Both the position numbers and the translations under genes were made by a program. The notes beneath the pieces are model-generated. The model saw only the letters and a list, made by a program, of their open reading frames with translations, was not told the DNA's origin and ran no database searches. A stretch of DNA of 64,000 bases from Hofstenia miamia (lineage: Eukaryota; Xenacoelomorpha; Acoela): contig SCFE01000024.1 in assembly GCA_004352715.1 (NCBI GenBank), positions 380,216-444,215 on the forward strand. Reading direction: 5' to 3'. Positions 1 through 12,200 of this stretch are shown in pieces; positions within the stretch are counted from its first letter, which is position 1, and every line of letters starts with the position of its first letter.

Positions 1-695
1 CAATAAGGGTGTGTCGTCAACAAAAGCTGATAATGAGAAGTTAACTATGGCTTCTTTTCGATAGGTGTTATTGACAGAAAAGTTAGAAATGACAGGACAA
101 CTGATAGTGCTATTTATAGTGGTGAAGTGGCTTCTTCTGGCGAGGAAACTGGTATAGCACTTCATAATATGAGGATTGGTGGAAGGATTCAATCTAGATA
201 GACCGTCAATAATTGCTGTGTGACTAACCTTGTCAAATGCCTTAGACATGTCAAGCATAATTACTCGGCAATAGTCATGGTTACTCCTGAATTTGTAAAT
301 CTGATGCAGGATCTTTCTCAGTGCGCACGCTGTTGAACTTTGTTTACGAAAACCAAACTGCAAAGAACTTAATGATCTGTGATATGAGTAAGAAACAAAT
401 TTGTCATACACCATTTTTTCAAAGACCCGAGAAAGAATAGGTGTGAGTGATATCAACAGCAAATCCTGGGGCTCGTTATGGTTGGCTTTCTTAGGAATAG
501 ATCTAATGTTAGCGATTTTCCATGCATTAGGAAACACATCGCAGTAAAGTGAAATGTTGAACAACGAACACACAGGATCAGCAAGGAATGTAGCACCGTA
601 TTTGAAAGCCCAGAAAGCCAAACCATTCATTAGAATAAAAGAAGAAGAATAGCTATATTCAGAAATTGTTTGAACAATAACTATTACTGATAACC
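1..695 (-). mobile_element. LINE fragment, reverse transcriptase N-terminal half
   Basis: Read on the minus strand, this stretch encodes the first part of a non-LTR retrotransposon reverse transcriptase. A block reading RSIPKKANHNEPQDLLLIS is followed by QFGFRKQSSTACAL and then by motif A, MLDMSKAFDKVSHTAI. The left side runs off the window and the right side is cut by an assembly gap. Several frame breaks are needed to read through, so it is a dead copy. The same family recurs at 10156-10860 in the same orientation with closely matching sequence. The jockey/CR1-like assignment is inferred from motif style only. Confidence 0.8.
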
Positions 696-1695
696 NNNNN
701 NNNNNNNNNNNNNNNNNNNNNNNNNNNNNNNNNNNNNNNNNNNNNNNNNNNNNNNNNNNNNNNNNNNNNNNNNNNNNNNNNNNNNNNNNNNNNNNNNNNN
801 NNNNNNNNNNNNNNNNNNNNNNNNNNNNNNNNNNNNNNNNNNNNNNNNNNNNNNNNNNNNNNNNNNNNNNNNNNNNNNNNNNNNNNNNNNNNNNNNNNNN
901 NNNNNNNNNNNNNNNNNNNNNNNNNNNNNNNNNNNNNNNNNNNNNNNNNNNNNNNNNNNNNNNNNNNNNNNNNNNNNNNNNNNNNNNNNNNNNNNNNNNN
1001 NNNNNNNNNNNNNNNNNNNNNNNNNNNNNNNNNNNNNNNNNNNNNNNNNNNNNNNNNNNNNNNNNNNNNNNNNNNNNNNNNNNNNNNNNNNNNNNNNNNN
1101 NNNNNNNNNNNNNNNNNNNNNNNNNNNNNNNNNNNNNNNNNNNNNNNNNNNNNNNNNNNNNNNNNNNNNNNNNNNNNNNNNNNNNNNNNNNNNNNNNNNN
1201 NNNNNNNNNNNNNNNNNNNNNNNNNNNNNNNNNNNNNNNNNNNNNNNNNNNNNNNNNNNNNNNNNNNNNNNNNNNNNNNNNNNNNNNNNNNNNNNNNNNN
1301 NNNNNNNNNNNNNNNNNNNNNNNNNNNNNNNNNNNNNNNNNNNNNNNNNNNNNNNNNNNNNNNNNNNNNNNNNNNNNNNNNNNNNNNNNNNNNNNNNNNN
1401 NNNNNNNNNNNNNNNNNNNNNNNNNNNNNNNNNNNNNNNNNNNNNNNNNNNNNNNNNNNNNNNNNNNNNNNNNNNNNNNNNNNNNNNNNNNNNNNNNNNN
1501 NNNNNNNNNNNNNNNNNNNNNNNNNNNNNNNNNNNNNNNNNNNNNNNNNNNNNNNNNNNNNNNNNNNNNNNNNNNNNNNNNNNNNNNNNNNNNNNNNNNN
1601 NNNNNNNNNNNNNNNNNNNNNNNNNNNNNNNNNNNNNNNNNNNNNNNNNNNNNNNNNNNNNNNNNNNNNNNNNNNNNNNNNNNNNNNNNNNNNNN
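696..1695. other. Assembly gap (1000 N)
   Basis: A run of exactly 1000 N, so the length is a placeholder. The right flank is a (TA)n tract (1696-1718). Exons 1 and 2 of FAHD2-like copy A, if they exist, could lie in or beyond this gap. Confidence 0.98.
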
Positions 1696-2381
1696 ATATA
1701 TATATATATATATATATTATACCTCATTCAGGAAGGTTTTTGTTAATAATTGTCACTTTGGTTGCATACTATTGTTTGAAATAATTATTCAATTGTTTCA
1801 GTTTTTAACACTCAATCAAAATATTTGTGTGAAAATTGCTTTCATGTTCCTAATGTTATTTACACCCTTTAAATTTAATCAATTCAAAATTGTTTCGTCT
1901 ATTATATAGTATGTGGTGTTGAATTTTTGCTAGTTAGTGTACTGTAGAACATTGCTGAATCTGAAGCTTTGAATCATGTAGTGGGCTATACTGTTGCATG
2001 TGATGTTACTGCTCGTGATTGGCAGAAGAAGAACGGTGGACAGTTCCTGTTGGGTAAATCAATGGACGATTTCTGCCCCATTGGTCCTTGTGTTGTCGCC
2101 AAATCGGAAATTTCAGATCCACAAAAACTTCGTCTCTCTTGTCATATTAACGGTTGGCTTATATTTTAATGTATTAATTGATATGAAATCCCTGCCAAAC
2201 ATTTAGCATTATCTTGTATCAATAAGGGCAATGAACGTCAAAGCTCCTTATTTTTCTCAGGAAACCTATTTTGAATGCCCTACTGTAAGGAAAGAAATCA
2301 GCTATAAACCATTTGAGCAAGGGTATTGTCATTTTCGAAAATTTCTGCTAGAAATTAATAATAATAGCGTTTACTAACATT

Positions 2382-2407
2382 TAATAATAATAATAATAAT
2401 AATAATT
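2382..2407. repeat. (AAT)n microsatellite
   Basis: About eight uninterrupted AAT units in the copy A intron. This is the same trinucleotide that brackets the R4-like element near 24-25.8 kb. Confidence 0.9.
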
Positions 2408-2489
2408 AAACACCCTCATAGAAAAAATTAGAATCTCTAGCTCTGGCTGATATTGATTGATTATGAAGTGAGTACAAAAAGGAATAAAT

Positions 2490-4140
2490 TGATTTATGTG
2501 CCGAGGGGTCTTGCATTTTGGTTTATTAGTCGACCACTGAATGCTTTATTAGGCATAATTGAGTGAAGAGGATGGTATGTATTTTGTAGAGCCTTTTTAA
2601 AATGTTTTAATGAAATGTTTTCACGACGAGGTTTAATTAATGTTAATGATTTTGAAGTTGGAAAATTAACTATTTTTTTAGCACGTATACAAACTGTTTC
2701 AATTTTCTTGCTTAGATGGATTGGTAATGACACAAATACTTCGCAAGCGAAATCAAACAAACTTAGAATAAGGCTTTGATAAACTTGTCATAACTCTTTT
2801 GGAGATAGAACATTTCTTAGAACTCGCACATCATACTGTTTCATTGATATGCTTAGTCAATGTTAAGTGAGACGATATCCAAACTCCCAGCAGTTAATTT
2901 TCTTTAACACATTGTAGGCCATTAGATACTGGATTCCAGTTTTTGCTATGTCGAAAATTGAGCTGAACAGATTTGCTAATATTTAGCTTTAGTAAATTAT
3001 TTTCACCTCATTCTTGAACATAATTAAATCTGATTGCAAAGACTGTGAAAATATGTTTTAATAAGAACTATAAACGTAATATTATCTGTAAATTTACAGT
3101 AGCTACTTCCATTCTTCTTATTGGTGGATCTGATATGCATATTGTTAACAACACTGGTCCTAAAGCAGATCCTTGCGGTACGCCCTTTTGAATATAATAT
3201 AGTTTTCTTTCCACATTGCCAATACGCACCAAAATTTATAATGATATTCAAAGAATATCAAAATTTGAAAGAGTAAAAGCTACAAGTTCTGTCTACATCA
3301 TGAACTACGACTTCTAGAGAATTACGTTTCCACACACAAACTCCTCCACCGTGGGAAGATCTGTACATGCAAATAGGTTTATCTAGTCGAGGAATGATTA
3401 AGTTATTAGAATTATGCTTATCAGATACAGATATTATATCGGGATCATACATGCTATTGATTATTTGAAGTTCATCCATTATATTACACATTGACTGTGC
3501 ATTTGTAAAAATTATGAATGGTACATTTCTGGTTAGTCAATCTTCTATGTTAACTTTATCACCGTTATTATACAATGCTTAATTTCGAATTTTTAATTTG
3601 CTAGAGCTAACACCAGATTCTAATAATTTTCGTTTTTTTAGAACTAAACGTTCAGTTTTTGCTCTTCAGAATTTAAAGCTCGAGAAATGAAAACCTGCTT
3701 ATTGTATGTTTTAATATATGCATTAGGAAGGCTTATTCGAGCATCCCAAACTGCATCTAGCTTTATTAGTATAATACGCGGTTAGCTAGAAATTGAATTG
3801 AGCTTACCAAGACGAGACAAGTCAGACATTATTGCCCCAGGTAATTCAATATGATTAAGTATTTCTTGAATTTCTTTTTCCTCAGCATCTAACGTTTTGG
3901 AATAGTCCTTCAAGTTAATCTCTGGGATACCATGTAGTTTGAATACATTTTAAGTGATCATTATTATTAAGTTTTAGCAATTGCGTGGATTGCTTTTGAA
4001 CGTTCTCATTTACAGTTTTCACAGCAATCAAGAGATTTTCTCTCAATTCATTCACTTGCTTTTCTAATATTGCAGAAATTTCTTCTACAAGGATTTTTTT
4101 CAGGAACAAATCGCGATAAATCGCTTCAAGCCACTCCTTT
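2490..4140 (-). mobile_element. Decayed LINE (ORF1-like, endonuclease, RT C-terminus)
   Basis: On the minus strand the order is: a lysine/glutamate-rich coiled-coil stretch near 4109-3915 (possible ORF1), an apurinic endonuclease N-terminal block at 3491-3258 (NSMYDPDIISVSDKHNSNN, then SHGGGVCVW), RT motif B near 3190 (GVPQGSALGPVLLTICISD) with a worn motif C, and an RT tail at 2760-2494 (FACEVFVSLPIHLSKKIETV). The tail matches the usual LEYACPVW...LS..IE.VQ pattern of LINE C-termini. The central RT core is missing and frames shift repeatedly, so this is an internally deleted, inactive copy inside the intron of FAHD2-like copy A. Confidence 0.75.
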
Positions 4141-5290
4141 TTTCCTCCACTAGCACAATCGTTGCAAAAGAGTAATTACCACTAAGTTTGCTAGAACGTG
4201 TGTTGAGAATCCTGTACAATATTAGATTATGAACTCACAAAAAACTAAACACTTTATTCAATATTATAACAGTAGTTTAAAAGAAAAATTAAGGAAACCG
4301 ATTAAGTCATTCCAAACCCACTTCTAGACACGTTAATTTCTCAAAAAACAATGGTCTTTTGAAGATTCAAGAATCCGATGAGGTACGAGAGTGCACAAGT
4401 TAATATTCGTCCAAGGAGTAATCCAAAACCATTAAATTTTCCCAGAATTTCTTTTGTGTACTTAATTTTGTATCCATTTTGGAGTTTAAGTTAGTAGCTC
4501 ATGTTTACAATTCACGTTTGAAATGAGTTTTTGGTCGCATCTTGTATTTGGGCTTTCAGGAACATACAAAATACACTAAAACTGTTTTAAAACGCGTTTC
4601 TTAAATCGTGATGGGCATGCTAATTTCCACGGTTTACCTATTCAATTTATGCAATACATAAGCAAATTCAACCTAAATATTGTCAAAATCAATGATAGAA
4701 AATCTTCACTTAAAGCAGAATATCGTACACTGCTGCTAACGTAACCTTAACTTATCTCTAAAAAACGTTAACTTTCGCGTTGGGGTTAAACTTAATTTAA
4801 GAAATTACGTCGCTACCATGACGGCAGCGTGCGGTGCAATTAGCTGAACCTTAACTTGCAATTAACTTAATTCGTGCAACGTAGTTAGAACAAAGTTATC
4901 TGAATAAACAAATTGTTTTTCCAAATCTGTCAATTACAAACACCAGGATTTTGGATGATTTTCGTATTAAAATCTAATTATATATTATATTCATTTATGT
5001 ATAATTTTATTGCGTTCTTATTCATTATTCCAAAGTAATGAGCATAAGTGCTGTATTTCAATTTAGGTGTGAAAAAACAAGATGGTAATACTTCGAATAT
5101 GATCTTTAGCGTTGCCTACATTATATCACACATTTCGAAATTTTGCACTCTTCTTCCTGGAGATGTTATTCTTACTGGCACACCGAGTGGTGTTGGATTT
5201 TACCGCAGTCCACCCGAATTCCTTAAAAAAGGCGACATAGTAGAATGTTCCGTTGAAAATATTGGAAAAATTACAAATAAAATAGTTTAA

Positions 5291-6368
5291 AAATATTTTA
5301 TTTTACTTAGTTTTGTACATTGAAAAAATAATTTTTTATTTTTTTTCTTGAGCTCATTTATGTGCAAATGCTCCTTTGGAATGTTTGGTGGTTAATCCAT
5401 TAAATTCTCACTAGTTATTTGAAATGTTACTTTCAGCGTGGACATGAAATATTGGATGCTAAGTTTAAAATATTTACAAAATTAAAATATTGTGATTCAC
5501 GCTTTTCATATCGAAGTAATTTTTTTGGTAATTGCAAAAGGCACTTGTGAATATTTTGAGAAAATAAGTTTATTGCAAATTTGGTGATACTCTATCAAGA
5601 GCAATGAATTAATGAATTAGGTTTGTATAATACTCTTAACTACACCTTTTACAGATCGATTTAAGAACTAACGTATTCAAATTAAAACAAGTCATTCAAT
5701 TTGAAATTAATATCAAAGTTTATTACAAAAATAAAACATAGAAGCACAACAAACTAATACTTTATTCTTCATACTCTTATGCTGCTATCTTTTCTTGATG
5801 AATGCACTATCCTGTATGTTGAAAAATTGGAGTTCGGAAAAATGCAAATCTTGGAAACTTTAAAAAGACACACATTGAAACAAAAGCCCGGATTACCACC
5901 GCGATCCAAACCCTCTCGAAGAATGGGGTGCAGTAGCAAAAATCAATTCTATAACGTGATTACTGCAAGACGATTGCTTTTCACTGGAGAGGAGTGCCCT
6001 GATGTCAAATAACGTTAAGAGAAAAGCAGTTACAAAGTTTGCACAATGCCATAAAAAGCATATCATTGCTCTTTTGGAACAAAACATCATACCTCATACA
6101 AATAGAGGTATCCACAATAACAATACCTTGATGGAGATACAATCCTTGATGGAGCCTGCTTACATTGAAAATATTATTGGGGTTTTTGTTGGTGCAAACT
6201 CGAATATAAATAAAACCATGCAAAAAGAATTTGTTAAATCCATCTTAAGTCTTATATAAGAGCCTAAATTTACCAGGAAATGTTTTACTGTATAAAAAAT
6301 AAAGTAAAAATTTTCTCAGTATATAGTTAGTCTTCTTTTTTAGTTACAGTTTCTTAATAATTCATAAT
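5291..6368. other. Intergenic, nothing recognised
   Basis: AT-rich sequence downstream of copy A exon 4. Open frames at 5779-6012 and 6002-6259 (+) have no motif I can place, although the first contains DECTI, which could be a worn Tc1 fragment. A (TA)n tract starts near 6369. Confidence 0.6.
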
Positions 6369-6390
6369 TATATATATATATATATATATA

Positions 6391-7390
6391 NNNNNNNNNN
6401 NNNNNNNNNNNNNNNNNNNNNNNNNNNNNNNNNNNNNNNNNNNNNNNNNNNNNNNNNNNNNNNNNNNNNNNNNNNNNNNNNNNNNNNNNNNNNNNNNNNN
6501 NNNNNNNNNNNNNNNNNNNNNNNNNNNNNNNNNNNNNNNNNNNNNNNNNNNNNNNNNNNNNNNNNNNNNNNNNNNNNNNNNNNNNNNNNNNNNNNNNNNN
6601 NNNNNNNNNNNNNNNNNNNNNNNNNNNNNNNNNNNNNNNNNNNNNNNNNNNNNNNNNNNNNNNNNNNNNNNNNNNNNNNNNNNNNNNNNNNNNNNNNNNN
6701 NNNNNNNNNNNNNNNNNNNNNNNNNNNNNNNNNNNNNNNNNNNNNNNNNNNNNNNNNNNNNNNNNNNNNNNNNNNNNNNNNNNNNNNNNNNNNNNNNNNN
6801 NNNNNNNNNNNNNNNNNNNNNNNNNNNNNNNNNNNNNNNNNNNNNNNNNNNNNNNNNNNNNNNNNNNNNNNNNNNNNNNNNNNNNNNNNNNNNNNNNNNN
6901 NNNNNNNNNNNNNNNNNNNNNNNNNNNNNNNNNNNNNNNNNNNNNNNNNNNNNNNNNNNNNNNNNNNNNNNNNNNNNNNNNNNNNNNNNNNNNNNNNNNN
7001 NNNNNNNNNNNNNNNNNNNNNNNNNNNNNNNNNNNNNNNNNNNNNNNNNNNNNNNNNNNNNNNNNNNNNNNNNNNNNNNNNNNNNNNNNNNNNNNNNNNN
7101 NNNNNNNNNNNNNNNNNNNNNNNNNNNNNNNNNNNNNNNNNNNNNNNNNNNNNNNNNNNNNNNNNNNNNNNNNNNNNNNNNNNNNNNNNNNNNNNNNNNN
7201 NNNNNNNNNNNNNNNNNNNNNNNNNNNNNNNNNNNNNNNNNNNNNNNNNNNNNNNNNNNNNNNNNNNNNNNNNNNNNNNNNNNNNNNNNNNNNNNNNNNN
7301 NNNNNNNNNNNNNNNNNNNNNNNNNNNNNNNNNNNNNNNNNNNNNNNNNNNNNNNNNNNNNNNNNNNNNNNNNNNNNNNNNNNNNNNNNN
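6391..7390. other. Assembly gap (1000 N) in (TA)n
   Basis: An exact 1000-N placeholder. The (TA)n tract ends at 6390 on the left and another lies at 7429-7444 on the right, so a long TA microsatellite probably stopped the assembly. Confidence 0.98.
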
Positions 7391-7445
7391 CAGTCTTAGG
7401 TTTTGTACATAGCTCCGAATATATATATATATATATATATATATG

Positions 7446-7577
7446 AAAAAACAACGAACATTTTAATTAAATTATTTGTAAATTTATATTTTTAATTAAT
7501 TTTTAATTTCTCTTTTTGACTGACGATGGTCCAGTTAGTACCGAAAGTACTCTCAATTAAAATGTTCGTTGTTTTTT
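7446..7577. repeat. Inverted repeat with 23-bp perfect arms
   Basis: The left arm at 7446-7468 (core AACAACGAACATTTTAATT) is the exact reverse complement of 7555-7577. The 86-base interior contains CTGACGATGG and, 15 bases on, CCGAAAGTAC. A related CTGAAGATGAC...GTCGAAA block occurs on the minus strand at the edge of the Penelope-like remnant (27390-27418). The arms may be ends of a small element, or the whole may be a structured terminal part of a Penelope-like element. I see no coding potential. Confidence 0.75.
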
Positions 7578-7618
7578 TATAAAATGATAAAGCTTATTAT
7601 TCAAGCAACAAATATATA

Positions 7619-8169
7619 CAGTGGTGTAACAAATTATGGAACCGGCTGAAAATTTCACTGCCTAAGTCATGTTAAGAATGAAATTTCTTGAAGTTATCAA
7701 AGTAAAGGTAGCAAGTAACATATGGTTTCATTTCTCATGATGTTAGCTTTTTAAAAATCATAGTTTGGCATGCATTGTACCAATTTTAAAAACATTAAAG
7801 CAATTTGTGTATATCAAAGTCACATATGTTTATTACCGATCAAAAGAACATTATCAATTCGCAAACAGAAAAAAAGGATGTAAACTAAAAAACTGCTAAA
7901 AGAATTTAATACTAAAAGAAAGAATGTATTCAGAATGAATTTGAACATTTTAACATATTTTGTGGATTCAGTATTTGGTAGGCCAGCCTTTATTGTCAAT
8001 CACAGCGCGACAGCGTCTAGGCATACTCTCTGCCAGCGTCACCAATTCTTCGGGTGTAACTACACAATGCCAAGAATGCACAATCAATTCCATAAATTTT
8101 CTCTTTATCGCAGCTTATTTTTTTAAATTAAATACCAATTCTATTCCACAAATTATATATATATATATA
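7619..8169 (-). mobile_element. Tc1-like transposon remnant
   Basis: After TATA, a terminal-repeat-like sequence begins at 7619 (CAGTGGTGTAACAAATTATG). On the minus strand, 8110-7968 encodes a transposase C-terminus: HCVVTPEELVTLAESMPRRC, followed by a segment ending KGWPTKY and a stop. This is the typical tail of Tc1-family transposases. The rest of the gene and the other terminal repeat are lost in the gap that starts at 8170. The catalytic domain is not visible. Confidence 0.75.
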
Positions 8170-8370
8170 NNNNNNNNNNNNNNNNNNNNNNNNNNNNNNN
8201 NNNNNNNNNNNNNNNNNNNNNNNNNNNNNNNNNNNNNNNNNNNNNNNNNNNNNNNNNNNNNNNNNNNNNNNNNNNNNNNNNNNNNNNNNNNNNNNNNNNN
8301 NNNNNNNNNNNNNNNNNNNNNNNNNNNNNNNNNNNNNNNNNNNNNNNNNNNNNNNNTCTATTCCACAAAT

Positions 8371-8396
<26 letters not shown>
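8141..8396. other. Assembly gap with duplicated flanks
   Basis: N bases run from 8170 to 8356 (187). The same sequence, TCTATTCCACAAATTATATA, stands immediately left (from 8140) and right (from 8357) of the gap. The two contig ends therefore probably overlap, and the true distance may be zero or negative. Confidence 0.85.
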
Positions 8397-8402
<6 letters not shown>

Positions 8403-9406
8403 CTTGTGGTCTCACATTAAACAACATTCCGAATGAATGTTTGGTCCATTTTATGACAATACATTATCAGTAGTTGTAGTATATTCTGCATGCAAAAACT
8501 CAATAAACTATACTTTGCTTTTCCTTTTTCTTTAAGAATTCTATTTTTCCTCGGATATATAAGACGGTGGTTTATTCAGAGGAATTTGAATTCAATTGTA
8601 AATTATTGATCACAATAAATAGGCATTTCGACAAGCATTTTTCTGTTATGCTTAAACGCCTTTGAGTTAGAATGCCTCAATATTTGTTGAAGGATCTTTC
8701 TACACTAACAACAGAGAGGGAATAGCATTGTGGCAGCACAATATATTGATCACACTCCCATAGGTCTCCTACTAACTAAGAACCAATCCTAATAAAACGT
8801 TTTGAACATAAAACATCAATTGCTGTATTTTAAACCCTACTGCATACTATACTGTTAGGATGGGCAAAGGGCAAGTGTGCGGGTAAATCAGGAATCGTAA
8901 TTGCAGTTGAACTGAGCACTTGTTCAGGATCTGCTTCTGAAACTTGTATGATTAAATAAGATCTTGCTATTTTCTAATTTTTTTGGAAGTGAAATTCTTC
9001 CAATATTATAAGAGATCAAAGTATTCATCAAACTGAAGTTCCGGGGCATCTTGCATCTATTTCTTACATTCTAACTGGGAGCAAGATGGTACATCGTTTT
9101 CGATCAAACAGTCTTCATCTTCGGAGTTTGAATAAAAAACTGCAAATCATTGGATACTTTTGGGTGTGTTGCGTACGTTGAAATTTTGGTGGTGAGACAC
9201 CTACTTTGTTCCAGTTTTAAGAAACGCAACTATGCACTTTGAGGAGTTTCAAAATTTGTAAAACGTAGACAAAAAAATATTGTATGAAATATTTACATTT
9301 TGCACCGAAATTAAATATATATTATGTGAAATCAAAAAACATGTTATGTATGTTGTATAGAAAATGTGGATTAACAAACTCAAACATAGATTGGAATTCA
9401 ATTAAA
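8397..9406. other. Intergenic, nothing recognised
   Basis: AT-rich, with no open frame or repeat I can name. It ends in an assembly gap. Confidence 0.6.
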
Positions 9407-10155
9407 NNNNNNNNNNNNNNNNNNNNNNNNNNNNNNNNNNNNNNNNNNNNNNNNNNNNNNNNNNNNNNNNNNNNNNNNNNNNNNNNNNNNNNNNNNNNNN
9501 NNNNNNNNNNNNNNNNNNNNNNNNNNNNNNNNNNNNNNNNNNNNNNNNNNNNNNNNNNNNNNNNNNNNNNNNNNNNNNNNNNNNNNNNNNNNNNNNNNNN
9601 NNNNNNNNNNNNNNNNNNNNNNNNNNNNNNNNNNNNNNNNNNNNNNNNNNNNNNNNNNNNNNNNNNNNNNNNNNNNNNNNNNNNNNNNNNNNNNNNNNNN
9701 NNNNNNNNNNNNNNNNNNNNNNNNNNNNNNNNNNNNNNNNNNNNNNNNNNNNNNNNNNNNNNNNNNNNNNNNNNNNNNNNNNNNNNNNNNNNNNNNNNNN
9801 NNNNNNNNNNNNNNNNNNNNNNNNNNNNNNNNNNNNNNNNNNNNNNNNNNNNNNNNNNNNNNNNNNNNNNNNNNNNNNNNNNNNNNNNNNNNNNNNNNNN
9901 NNNNNNNNNNNNNNNNNNNNNNNNNNNNNNNNNNNNNNNNNNNNNNNNNNNNNNNNNNNNNNNNNNNNNNNNNNNNNNNNNNNNNNNNNNNNNNNNNNNN
10001 NNNNNNNNNNNNNNNNNNNNNNNNNNNNNNNNNNNNNNNNNNNNNNNNNNNNNNNNNNNNNNNNNNNNNNNNNNNNNNNNNNNNNNNNNNNNNNNNNNNN
10101 NNNNNNNNNNNNNNNNNNNNNNNNNNNNNNNNNNNNNNNNNNNNNNNNNNNNNNN
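9407..10155. other. Assembly gap (749 N)
   Basis: A run of 749 N that truncates the 3' part of the LINE fragment beginning at 10156. Confidence 0.98.
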
Positions 10156-10860
10156 GCAATAGCTGAAAATGAGAAGTTAGCTATAGCTTCTATTGGATAG
10201 GTGTTATCGACAGAACAGTTATAAAAGACAGTAGCACTGATAGTGCCATTTATAGTGGTGAAGCGGCTTCTTCTGGCGAGGAAAATAGTATAGCACTTCA
10301 TAATATAAGGATTTATGGGAAGATTCAATCTAGATAGACCGTCAATAATTGCTGTGTGACTAACCGTGTCAAATGCCTTAGACATGTCAAGCATAATTAC
10401 TCGGCAATAGTCATGGCTACTTCTGAATTTCTAGATCTGATGCAGGATCTTTCTCAGTGCGCACGCTGTTGAACTTTGTTTACGAAAACCAAACTGCAAA
10501 GAACTTAATGATCTGTGATTAGAGTAAGAAACAAATTTGTCATATATCATTCTTTTAAAGACCCAAGAAAGAATAGGCGTGAGTGATATTAACAGCAAAT
10601 CCTGTGGCTCCTTAGGGTTGGCTTTCTTAGGAATAGATCTAATGCTAGCGATTTTCCATGCATCATGAAACACATCACATTAAAGTGAAATGTTGAACAA
10701 CGAACACGCAGTATCAGCAAGGAATGTAGCACCGTATTTAAAAGCCCAGAATTTCAAACCATTCATTAGAAGAAAAGAAGAAGAAATAACTATATTCAGA
10801 AATTGTTTGAACAATAACTATTACGGATAACCATTCGCAAAGTGTCAAGAAAGGAAATAC
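10156..10860 (-). mobile_element. LINE fragment, second copy of the 1-695 family
   Basis: The minus strand carries the same RT N-terminal half as the fragment at the window's left edge: RSIPKKANPKEPQDLLLIS (near 10630), QFGFRKQSSTACAL and MLDMSKAFDTVSHTAI (from 10394). Frame breaks divide it into several short open frames. Its 3' half is cut by the gap at 10155. The two copies share long near-identical stretches, so this LINE family expanded fairly recently. Confidence 0.8.
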
Positions 10861-10927
10861 AGACAAAATAATAAAAACAAGAAATATATACAGATAATAA
10901 TGATAACTAATTTGGGTTATGGCGATG

Positions 10928-11480
10928 TCAGTTTCTATTAATACAGTAATCAGCATTGTATAATTTATAACCTTGCCATTTCAGTATTTTTATAATAAAA
11001 GAGCAAAAGTATTTTTTAATATCAATCCTAAAGTTTTTTAAAGGATTTACTTGTTTGATTTGTTTTGGTAATTTATTCCACGTATTTATAGATGTGTTTA
11101 GAAGAGTTTTTCATTTTTCGCTTCTTATACCAAATTGGTTCAATAAATGCGTTCTTTTGTTTTGCTTATTCTTTCGGAAGGAAACTCATTTTTGTTAGAT
11201 GGAAAAGTGTTATTAATTATTTTAAAGAATGTCTTTAGGACATTAACATAGATATAACATTGCGGATGTAGAAATAATTTTGAGATTTTTCTGTATTCAC
11301 GATTCTTATTAAAGCTAATTTTCTTGATTCGATTCAGATAGCGATAATCTTTATGATGATAAAAATAAGGAATGTCACGCCAATCAGACGTGAGTGAAGA
11401 GTTATAAATGAAAAAATTAAACATATAATTGAAAATACTAAAATGAACAAATTTTTGTATCAACTGCACTTTTTAACACT
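10928..11480 (-). mobile_element. LINE reverse transcriptase C-terminal tail
   Basis: On the minus strand, an open stretch from about 11470 is followed after a frame change by NTWNKLPKQIKQVNPLKNF and GYKLYNADYC, with a stop at 10928-10930. LINE proteins commonly end with such a 'WN.LP..I...' tail. The tail at 63.5 kb (TWNSLPKQIKNIEKSKSF...GYKFYSNDY) is clearly related, so both belong to one family. This is a different element from the RT half just downstream. Confidence 0.7.
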
Positions 11481-11959
11481 AACATCAACTTGTGATGGCA
11501 TCAAAAGTGTGTCCACTGCTTGAAAAGGTTCTTAATGGGCAGTTTTAATAATACATATGTTTATGATCACATAAAAATGCTACGAACTTATGCAGCATTC
11601 CCCTCGCAAACATTAAAATAAAACCCAGTGTATTGTCTAAGTAATTTAAAGTTTATGCTGAGACACCTAAAGTATAAATTGTCTTAGTAAAACAATTTTT
11701 AAGTTAATTGTAACTATTGTTACAGTGGATTTACTTTTTAATGTATAATTAGTCAATTAGTAAATTGAATATAATAGTTGATATATCTTAATGTACGAGA
11801 ATGCATACTTATTAATACAATTTTGAACAATTCTAGACCAGTTGTTCAGAAACTTCAGATCCAATCTAAAAAAGATTAATTTACTTTGACTGTTTGCATG
11901 CGTTTATGCAAGTAATTAGAAATGTGAACCATACAGTACTTAAAATAACTTATAAATTT

Positions 11960-12200
11960 AACTTTTTGTTGTAAGATTCCATGATCAACGCTTTCGAGAG
12001 GTCTAAGCAAGCAATTGCTGAGCATTCATTATCATTTTTGGTTCTTCTCAGTTTTTCAGTACCTTGAATTAAAACGTCCTTAGTAGAAACACATTTGCGA
12101 AAACCATATTGTCCTTATGAATAAAGATCATTTTTGCAAAGATGGTGATAAGCTTTTGAAAATATTACATTTACTCTAGATGACGCAAATCTTTGTCAAG
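11960..12200 (-). mobile_element. LINE reverse transcriptase fragment
   Basis: On the minus strand, QYGFRKCVSTKDVLIQGTEK is followed by ECSAIACLDLSKAL. This matches the spacing of the 'QFGFR...ST' and 'LDLSKAFD' blocks of LINE reverse transcriptases. No other domain is left around it. Confidence 0.6.

Larger units (their letters stand above)
1948..5290 (+). pseudogene. FAHD2-like gene copy A, exons 3 and 4 only
   Basis: Two exons of a fumarylacetoacetate hydrolase family gene are present: exon 3 at 1948-2152 (after CTGTAG, ending AACG before GTTGGC) and exon 4 at 5067-5290 (after TTTAG, stop TAA). The junction phases match copies B and C exactly. Exon 3 carries the ACDVTARDW segment with the metal-binding Asp, and exon 4 carries LTGTPSGVG. 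Exons 1 and 2, which hold the start codon and the metal-binding Glu pair, are not seen upstream, where there is LINE sequence and a 1-kb gap. Substitutions at otherwise conserved places (GGQFLLGK for GRQWLLGK, GVGFYRSPP for GVGVFRNPP) fit loss of constraint. A decayed LINE occupies the intron. It is either a truncated duplicate or a gene whose 5' exons are hidden by the gap. Confidence 0.75.

Noticed and set aside
684-1727. Long open frames across N runs (also 6354-7454, 8128-8436, 9284-10394, 27037-27402)
   Set aside because: They consist of unknown residues and (TA)n translated as alternating Tyr-Ile; there is no coding evidence.
5779-6259. Two plus-strand frames, the first with DECTI as in some Tc1 transposases
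   Set aside because: Only five residues match a motif and no terminal repeats or other blocks were found.
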